Shown: piece by piece, positions 31,893-36,949 of the stretch
Layout: the number at the start of each line of letters is the position of its first letter
How positions within the stretch are numbered: position 1 is the first letter of the stretch
Program-made: the position numbers and the translations under genes
Assembly: GCA_035316325.1 (NCBI GenBank)
Contig: DATHJB010000123.1
Span: 1 to 36,949, forward strand
Reading direction: 5' to 3'
Length of the DNA: 36,949 nucleotides
From: Acidimicrobiales bacterium
GTDB lineage: Bacteria > Actinomycetota > Acidimicrobiia > Acidimicrobiales > VFJN01
The notes under the pieces: model-generated
Databases searched by the model: none
The model's input: only the letters and a program-made list of their open reading frames with translations
Told to the model about the DNA's origin: nothing

Positions 31893-33476
31893 TTACGGCT
31901 CGGCGCAGGACCAGTTGGCCGCGTCGTTCACGTCGAGGGCGGCAGGGTTGTCGACGCCTCCGGCGAACACCGAGGCCTCGGGGTAGGGGCACAGCCGGAA
32001 CGACCGGCCGGGTGCGTCGGCGACCAGCGAGTCGGGCGCGTGGCCGTTCTCGACCCAGTCGACGATCGCCGACAGGGCCTGGTCCGGGACGTCGACCGGT
32101 CCGGGGCCGCCGCCGCAGTGGAGCAGCCCCGGTACGGGGAACAGGCGGGCGAACGAGTCGACGTCGCCTCGACGACGGATGTCGGCGATCCCGTCGTAGT
32201 ACTCGATCGTGTCGTTGATGGAGATCGCGTTGTCGGCGACGCCGTGCCAGATCAGCAGCTTGCCGCCGGCCCGCTCGAAGCGCGCCAGGTCGGCGGGATC
32301 GGCTTCACCCGAGGCCTGGTACACCCGATCGAACAGCTGGCGCCACTGGCGGACGTAGCCCCGGTCGTCGAAGCGGAACTGGGTGGTGAAGTCGTAGTCC
32401 GGCCCGAACAGACCCTTGCTGTAGGTGTCGAACACCGTGAAGCCGGCCGGAGCGGTCGTCGCCGTCCACGGCGGTGGAGTCAGACCGACCAGGAACGACG
32501 ACCAGCCGATGGGGTTGGCCAGGCTGAACCCCGGATAGCTCGCGCCGGGAGTGTCGAGGCCCCCGAGGACGATGTCGAGCAGCTCCAGCTGGGGCGGCGT
32601 GAAGATGCCGAGCGAGGCAGGGTCGAACGAGACCCGGCTGGGGTCCCAGATCAGTCCGTCGTCGGCGCCGTCGGCGTCGTCGAACTGCTCGACGACCGCG
32701 GCCTCGAGCTGGGCGAGCTGCTGCGGGGAGACCCAGGTGTCGGGGTTCTCCAACACGAGATCGGCGACCCGGCCGAAGAGCAGGATGTTCTGCGGATCGA
32801 TGCCCGGTGCACCCAGGATCACGCCGTCGAAGGTGTCCGGGTACGTGCTGGCCTCGGCGTTGCCCATGCGGCCGCCGCCAGAGCAACCGGAGATGTAGCT
32901 GAAGAGCTCGTCCTGTCGCCCCGACAGCCCGTAGAACGCCCGGGTGATCCGTTGCGTCGCGACCGCAGAGACGTGGACTCCCCGCTGCCCGTAGTCGAAG
33001 GCTTTGGTCCGGTCGATGGCGAACCGCCAGTCGATCCCCGGCGTGGGGCTGCCGCCGTCGGTTCCGGCGACGGCATAGCCCTCGCGCAACTGCGCATCCG
33101 GTGGTGGTGGCACGATCCCTGCCGACCCTCCGACACCTACGAAGAAGTACCGCTGCTCGAACCCCTCGGGCAGCGCCACCATGAAGTTGACGTGGTTGGG
33201 GTCGGGCCCCGGGCCCTGGGTCACGACGTAGCCATCGACCCGGCAGTACGAGACCGCGGGCGCCGCGGTCGTCATCTCCACCGCCGAGACGATCTCGACC
33301 GTCCGGGCATCCCGGGAGATCGGCCGGCCCGCGCGGCGCTGGATCTGCTCGACGTTGCAGTCGAGGCCGGTCCGATGGTGCCGGGGTTGCCCGGCGTCGG
33401 CCGCGGTCGCGACGACGACGATCGAAACGAGAGCGGTCGCTGCGAAGAGCGAACGCCGTACCGATGTCCCCCACAT
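31893..33476 (-). CDS. Secreted tannase / feruloyl esterase-family hydrolase
   Basis: 527 aa. A signal peptide (about 1-28: basic start, hydrophobic core, ATAADA cleavage region) sends it out of the cytoplasm. The CS-D-HC catalytic pattern of tannases and feruloyl esterases is complete: C198-S199 in SGCSGGGRMG, D415 in HGVADNAIS, and H453-C454 in LLHCGGGPGP; the two Cys normally form a disulfide beside the triad. SKGLFGPDYDF and RFDDRGYVRQW are in the family C-terminal part. Likely an esterase on aromatic esters. ATG at 33476 with GGGGGACG upstream. It stands alone, divergent from the Gfo/Idh/MocA gene and 55 bases from the P450 gene start. Confidence 0.9.
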   Translation of the reverse strand: MWGTSVRRSLFAATALVSIVVVATAADAGQPRHHRTGLDCNVEQIQRRAGRPISRDARTVEIVSAVEMTTAAPAVSYCRVDGYVVTQGPGPDPNHVNFMVALPEGFEQRYFFVGVGGSAGIVPPPPDAQLREGYAVAGTDGGSPTPGIDWRFAIDRTKAFDYGQRGVHVSAVATQRITRAFYGLSGRQDELFSYISGCSGGGRMGNAEASTYPDTFDGVILGAPGIDPQNILLFGRVADLVLENPDTWVSPQQLAQLEAAVVEQFDDADGADDGLIWDPSRVSFDPASLGIFTPPQLELLDIVLGGLDTPGASYPGFSLANPIGWSSFLVGLTPPPWTATTAPAGFTVFDTYSKGLFGPDYDFTTQFRFDDRGYVRQWRQLFDRVYQASGEADPADLARFERAGGKLLIWHGVADNAISINDTIEYYDGIADIRRRGDVDSFARLFPVPGLLHCGGGPGPVDVPDQALSAIVDWVENGHAPDSLVADAPGRSFRLCPYPEASVFAGGVDNPAALDVNDAANWSCAEP

Positions 33477-33581
33477 TGCACGTCCCCCTCAAGTCGGACG
33501 ATGCCACCCCTGCCCAACGTACCGAGCACACCATGTCGGCTCGATGTCGGAGATCGGCGTCGACGATGCGGGAGCGCGAAC

Positions 33582-33598
33582 TTGACGGTAGTGTCAGG
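33582..33598. promoter_or_regulatory. Possible operator-like inverted repeat upstream of the oxidoreductase gene
   Basis: TTGACGGTAGTGTCAG contains TGAC-N6-GTCA arms and a TTGACG that could be a -35, though no good -10 lies 17 bases on. Read on the minus strand, TGACACTACCGTCA matches about 11 of 15 positions with the left part of site A. It may be a distant member of the same operator set or unrelated. Confidence 0.25.
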
Positions 33599-33630
33599 CG
33601 CTGACGTCCGTCGACGTACGAGGGGGAGAC

Positions 33631-34755
33631 ATGGACCCGGAGACCGGAACCGGACCGCCCGTCCGCGTCGGGATCGTCGGCGTCGGTTGGGGATCGGTCG
33701 TGCAGGTCCCCGCCTTCCGGATGGTCCCGCAGTTCGAGGTCACCGCGCTGTGCTCGCAGCGGGAGGAGCGCGTGACGGCGGCGGGGGAGAAGCTGGGCAT
33801 CACCGACCTCAGCACCGACTGGCGGACGTTCGTCACCCGTGACGACCTCGACCTCATCTCGGTGTGCACGCCGGTCGACCTCCACCACGAGCAGGCCCTC
33901 GCCGCGATCGCGGCCGGCAAGCACGTGCTCGTCGAGAAGCCGGTCGGCATCGACAGCGGCGAGACGCGCAAGATGCTCGACGCCGCCGAGGCGGCTGACG
34001 TCCGCCACGCGGTGTGCTTCGAGAACCGCTGGGACCCGGGGCGGCTGCGGATGTGGGAGATGGTGCGCGACGGCCACGTCGGTCGGCCCTACCTGGCCCT
34101 GGCCCGCAGCGGCGCCGACTTCTGGCACCCGACCCGGGGCCTGCAGTCGGAGTGGATGTACCGGCGTGCGCACGGCGGCGGGTACCTCATGGGCATGGGT
34201 TCGCACGACCTCGACTTCCTGTGCGCCCTGTTCGGCGAGCCCGAAGCGGTGTGCGCCGACGTGCGGACCTCGGTCCCCACCCGCCCCCGGGCCGACGGCA
34301 GCACGCTCGAGGTCGACGCCGACGACACGTCGGTCGTGCTGCTGCGGATGCAGAACGGCATGCTCGCCAGCGTGGCGACGACCGCGGTCGCGCTGCAGCA
34401 GGACTTCCGGAGCTTCGAGGTGTTCGGCAGCGAGGGCTCGCTGTCGATGGACGGGTCGGTGATGGGGGAGCAGCCGGCCGAGATCCGCTCCGGTGCGGTC
34501 GGGCAGGACGACCTCGTGTCGATTCCCGGCAGCGACCGGATGCCGGCCAGCGGGCTGCCGCTCCCGGCTCGGCGCGCCGCCTCGGCGATCCGCTCGCTCG
34601 CCCTGCTGCTCGAGGACTGGGCGCCGGCGTTCTCCGCCGGGCCCGACGCCGCGTCGCCCCTGGTTCCCACACTGCACGATGGCCACCGCGTGCAACGGGT
34701 CGTCGATGCCGCCCGGCGCAGCAGCGAGGGTGCGGGGTGGGTCCCGGTCTCGTGA
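33631..34755 (+). CDS. Gfo/Idh/MocA-family NAD(P)-dependent oxidoreductase
   Basis: 374 aa. Rossmann domain with VGIVGVGWGS (13-22), VCTPVDLHHEQALAAIAAGKHVLVEKP (78-104; EKP is the family Lys/Pro motif), then GGYLMGMGSHDLDFLCALFGEP in the C-terminal domain, where the catalytic His usually lies. It oxidises or reduces a hydroxyl or carbonyl, often on sugars or cyclitols; substrate not known. ATG at 33631 with GAGGGGGA at about 33620-33627. Its stop overlaps the next GTG, so it is coupled to the DUF35 fusion and thiolase. Confidence 0.9.
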   Translation: MDPETGTGPPVRVGIVGVGWGSVVQVPAFRMVPQFEVTALCSQREERVTAAGEKLGITDLSTDWRTFVTRDDLDLISVCTPVDLHHEQALAAIAAGKHVLVEKPVGIDSGETRKMLDAAEAADVRHAVCFENRWDPGRLRMWEMVRDGHVGRPYLALARSGADFWHPTRGLQSEWMYRRAHGGGYLMGMGSHDLDFLCALFGEPEAVCADVRTSVPTRPRADGSTLEVDADDTSVVLLRMQNGMLASVATTAVALQQDFRSFEVFGSEGSLSMDGSVMGEQPAEIRSGAVGQDDLVSIPGSDRMPASGLPLPARRAASAIRSLALLLEDWAPAFSAGPDAASPLVPTLHDGHRVQRVVDAARRSSEGAGWVPVS

Positions 34756-35954
34756 CCGTGATCCAATCGATCGGCACCTACCTCCCACCGTGGGGCACAA
34801 CGGCGGCGCGCTGCGCCGGCCACGACGAGGACGTGGTCACGATGGCGGTCGCGGCCGGCCGCCGGGCCATGGGCTCGTCGCCCGCCGGCACGATCCGCTC
34901 CGTCGTCCTCGTCAGCCGGGACGTGCCCCTGCTCGAGGGCGGCAACGCGGCGCCACTGCTCGCCGGCCTGGGCGTGGATGCCGCCACCGAGGTGCGCGAG
35001 GAGCTCGGCGGCGCTCCGGCCGCGCTGGCAGCCGCGGCGGCGGCGCCGGCAGGCACGCTGGTCATCGGCGCCGACCTGGGACCCGCGGGGGCCGCCGCCC
35101 TCCTCCTCGGCGGCGCCCGCGGGGCGGAGCTCACCCTGGCCGGTCGGGTCAGCCGCAGCCTCCCGGTCGTCACCCGCGACGCGCACGGCGAGGTCACCGA
35201 CTACGCCGACCCCCGGCTGGCGCGAGAGCGGGGCGTCGGCGTGTCCCTCGAACGGGCCGGCCTGGCCGGCAAGGTGGCCGCGGTCGCCGGACTGGGTCAC
35301 AAGCTCGCAGCACCGCTCAGCGCCGGCGACCCTCCGGCGCTCCCCACGGTCGGCGCCAGCGCCGCCATCTTCGCCCTCGCGGCCGTCGCGGAGCGGGGCG
35401 GCGGCCGGATCCTGGCCGTGGAGCAGGCCACGGTTGCCATCGCCGACCTGGCCGGCGGCCCAGCGGTCCCAGCGGTCCCGGTGGCGCGGAACGAGCCGGT
35501 GCCGCTGCCGCCTCCGTCGGGCACCGCGACACCCGGGCCCGGCATCGCGATCTCCCTCGCCGCCTACGAGCGGGCCTTCGACGCCAAGCTGCGTCTCGCC
35601 GCCGCCCGCTGTGCGGTCTGCGGCTGCCTGTCGTTGCCGCCCCGGTACCGGTGTCTCGGGTGCGGGTCGGAGCAGCCGACCGAGCTGGTCGACCTACCTC
35701 GCGACGCCACGGTCTACAGCACCACGACGGTCCACGTCCCGGTCCCCAGCCTGGTCACGCCCTACTCGCTGGCCCTCGTCGATCTGGGTGGCAGCGGCGT
35801 CCGGCTCCTCGCCCACGTCACCGGCGCGCCGCCCGGGTCGGTGGCGATCGGCGACGCGGGCGACATGGTCCTCCGCCGGGTGGCCGTCCGGTCCGGCGTG
35901 CCCGACTACGGCTACGCGTTCCTGCCCCGCGAGCGCACGGAGGTCGCAGCATGA
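34752..35954 (+). CDS. HMG-CoA-synthase-like domain fused to DUF35 zinc-ribbon/OB-fold domain
   Basis: 400 aa. Residues 1-230 resemble a thiolase-fold HMG-CoA-synthase-like domain (IQSIGTYLPPW, GHDEDVVTMAVAAGRRAM, LLEGGNAAPLLAGLGV). The loop that should hold the nucleophilic Cys reads EELGGAPAALAAA (about 84-96); the only Cys before 287 is C21, so this domain is probably inactive. Residues 265-400 are DUF35: helix AISLAAYERAFDAKLRLAAARC, a zinc ribbon C287/C290/C301/C304, and an OB fold. DUF35 proteins scaffold or gate thiolases and related aldolases. GTG at 34752; ATGA overlap with the thiolase gene. Confidence 0.85.
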   Translation: MTVIQSIGTYLPPWGTTAARCAGHDEDVVTMAVAAGRRAMGSSPAGTIRSVVLVSRDVPLLEGGNAAPLLAGLGVDAATEVREELGGAPAALAAAAAAPAGTLVIGADLGPAGAAALLLGGARGAELTLAGRVSRSLPVVTRDAHGEVTDYADPRLARERGVGVSLERAGLAGKVAAVAGLGHKLAAPLSAGDPPALPTVGASAAIFALAAVAERGGGRILAVEQATVAIADLAGGPAVPAVPVARNEPVPLPPPSGTATPGPGIAISLAAYERAFDAKLRLAAARCAVCGCLSLPPRYRCLGCGSEQPTELVDLPRDATVYSTTTVHVPVPSLVTPYSLALVDLGGSGVRLLAHVTGAPPGSVAIGDAGDMVLRRVAVRSGVPDYGYAFLPRERTEVAA

Positions 35955-36949
35955 GGCGCGTCGCGATGGTGGGCGCCGGGATGACGCCGTTCGGCGAGCT
36001 CTTCGACCTCGGCGTGAAGGACATGCTCCCGATGGCGGTCAGCGAGGCGATCGCCCACGTCGACAAGGGCTTCGACCGCTCCGACATCCAGGCCGCGTGG
36101 TTCGGTGAGCTGGTCACCACCGACGGGTTCGCAGCGGGGATCCTCGCCGACTCCTGTGGCCTGCTCGACATCCCGGTCTCGCGGGTCGAGAACGCCTGCG
36201 CCACCGGCAACGACGCCGTGCGTCACGGGATGCTCGCGGTGGCCAGCGGGCTCTACGACGTCGTGCTCGTGGCCGGCGCCGACAAGGTCCGTGAGACCTC
36301 GACCCGCACCACCTTCTGGGACTGGATGGGGATGACCCGCGACATGGCGTGGGACTTCCCGCTCGGCCTCGTGGCTCCGGCCAACTTCGCACTGCACGCG
36401 GCGCGCTACCTGCACGAGTCGCCGGCCACGCGCGAGCACATGGCGATGGTCGCGGTGAAGAACCACCGGCACGGCGCCTCGAACCCCAAGGCGCAGCTGC
36501 GCTTCGAGATCACCGTCGAGCAGGTGCTCGACGCGCCGATGGTGGCCGAGCCGTTCGGCCTGTTCGACTGCACGCCGCAGAGCGACGGCGCGGCGGCCGT
36601 GCTGCTGGTCGGCGAGGAGGTCGTCGACCGCTACACCGATCGGCCGGTCTGGGTGCGGGGCGTCGGGCTGGGGGTCGACCGGGTCATGCACCAGCACAAG
36701 CCGGACATGACGACGTTCCCGCCCACGGTCAAGGCCGCCAGGCAGGCCTACGCGATGGCCGGCATCGGCCCGGCCGACGTCGACGTCGCCGAGGTGCACG
36801 ACTGCTTCACCACGGTCGAGCTGATCGACTACGAGGACCTCGGCTTCTGCGATCGGTTCGGCGCCGCCAAGCTGGTCGAGGCCGGGGACACGTCGGTCGG
36901 GGGACGCATCCCGGTCAACCCGAGCGGGGGGCTGAAGGCCAAGGGACAC
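35951..36949 (+). CDS. Thiolase-family acetyl-CoA acetyltransferase / lipid-transfer-type thiolase (3' end outside window)
   Basis: At least 333 aa, open to the window end. MRRVAMVGAGMTPFGELF is the standard opening of SCP-x/lipid-transfer-type thiolases. The active-site Cys is C83 in VENACATGNDAV, H283 lies in EVHDCFT, and the sequence ends in NPSGGLKAKGH, just before the last catalytic Cys/His region. Thiolases cleave 3-ketoacyl-CoA or condense acetyl-CoA; relatives paired with DUF35 proteins act as retro-aldolases. The ATG overlaps the DUF35-fusion stop, so the two probably form a complex. Confidence 0.9.
   Translation, partial: MRRVAMVGAGMTPFGELFDLGVKDMLPMAVSEAIAHVDKGFDRSDIQAAWFGELVTTDGFAAGILADSCGLLDIPVSRVENACATGNDAVRHGMLAVASGLYDVVLVAGADKVRETSTRTTFWDWMGMTRDMAWDFPLGLVAPANFALHAARYLHESPATREHMAMVAVKNHRHGASNPKAQLRFEITVEQVLDAPMVAEPFGLFDCTPQSDGAAAVLLVGEEVVDRYTDRPVWVRGVGLGVDRVMHQHKPDMTTFPPTVKAARQAYAMAGIGPADVDVAEVHDCFTTVELIDYEDLGFCDRFGAAKLVEAGDTSVGGRIPVNPSGGLKAKGH

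Noticed and set aside
30605-32218. Plus-strand frame of 537 codons antisense to the P450
   Set aside because: The P450 on the minus strand has all three hallmark motifs; the plus-strand frame has none and is compositionally a shadow.
32305-34800. Minus-strand frame of 831 codons, partly overlapping the tannase gene and antisense to the Gfo/Idh/MocA gene
   Set aside because: The tannase frame has a signal peptide and full CS-D-HC motif; the overlapping frame is low-complexity and unsupported.

Overview
The window is GC-rich (roughly 70%), uses GTG and TTG starts often, and packs its genes into long co-directional runs with stop/start overlaps such as ATGA, GTGA and TGATG. The gene content points to a high-GC actinobacterium: luciferase-like monooxygenases (LLM), metal-dependent amidohydrolases, MaoC-type hotdog proteins, TetR regulators, a soluble P450, and a DUF35 protein next to a thiolase. 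An acidimicrobial lineage is a reasonable guess but is not proven by the sequence. I see no rRNA, tRNA, CRISPR array, transposase, integrase or phage gene. Nothing at the ends marks a mobile element.

Layout. (1) 40-1368: a five-helix membrane protein with a His-rich segment, convergent with a TetR-like gene (1463-2056, minus) whose 5' end looks damaged. (2) 2408-8922: a dipeptide/oligopeptide-type ABC importer (two permeases, two ATPases, no binding protein) in one run with an LLM oxidoreductase and an amidohydrolase. (3) 9056-10114: a single LLM gene. (4) 10148-11611, minus: an intact TetR regulator and a MaoC-like hotdog protein. (5) 11757-17045: VOC protein, FAS1-like plus MaoC hydratase pair, DapB-like dehydrogenase, maleate-isomerase-like protein, crotonase, alpha/beta hydrolase. 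(6) 17183-29807: a lipoprotein solute-binding protein followed by nine tightly packed genes (two D-aminoacylase-type hydrolases, alpha/beta hydrolase, acyl-CoA synthetase, SnoaL-like protein, two amidohydrolases, two LLM oxidoreductases). (7) 29814-31837, minus: P450 and crotonase. (8) 31893-33476, minus: secreted tannase/feruloyl-esterase-like enzyme. (9) 33631 to the window end: Gfo/Idh/MocA oxidoreductase, a synthase-like/DUF35 fusion, and a thiolase cut by the window edge.

How the parts fit. Blocks 2 to 6 read as one catabolic island: import of a peptide- or amide-like solute, hydrolysis by amidohydrolases, flavin- or F420-dependent oxidation by LLM enzymes, CoA activation, and hydration or cleavage by hotdog and crotonase enzymes. 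The substrate cannot be named from sequence.

The most notable signal is regulatory. A short partly palindromic motif, core ACRSTGYGTNCART, occurs at four sites, each at an inferred transcription start: before the LLM gene at 9056, before the VOC operon at 11757, before the binding-protein operon at 17183, and against the start codon of the TetR gene at 10765. This suggests one autoregulated TetR repressor controlling about 19 genes. A different palindrome sits on the promoter of the ABC operon.
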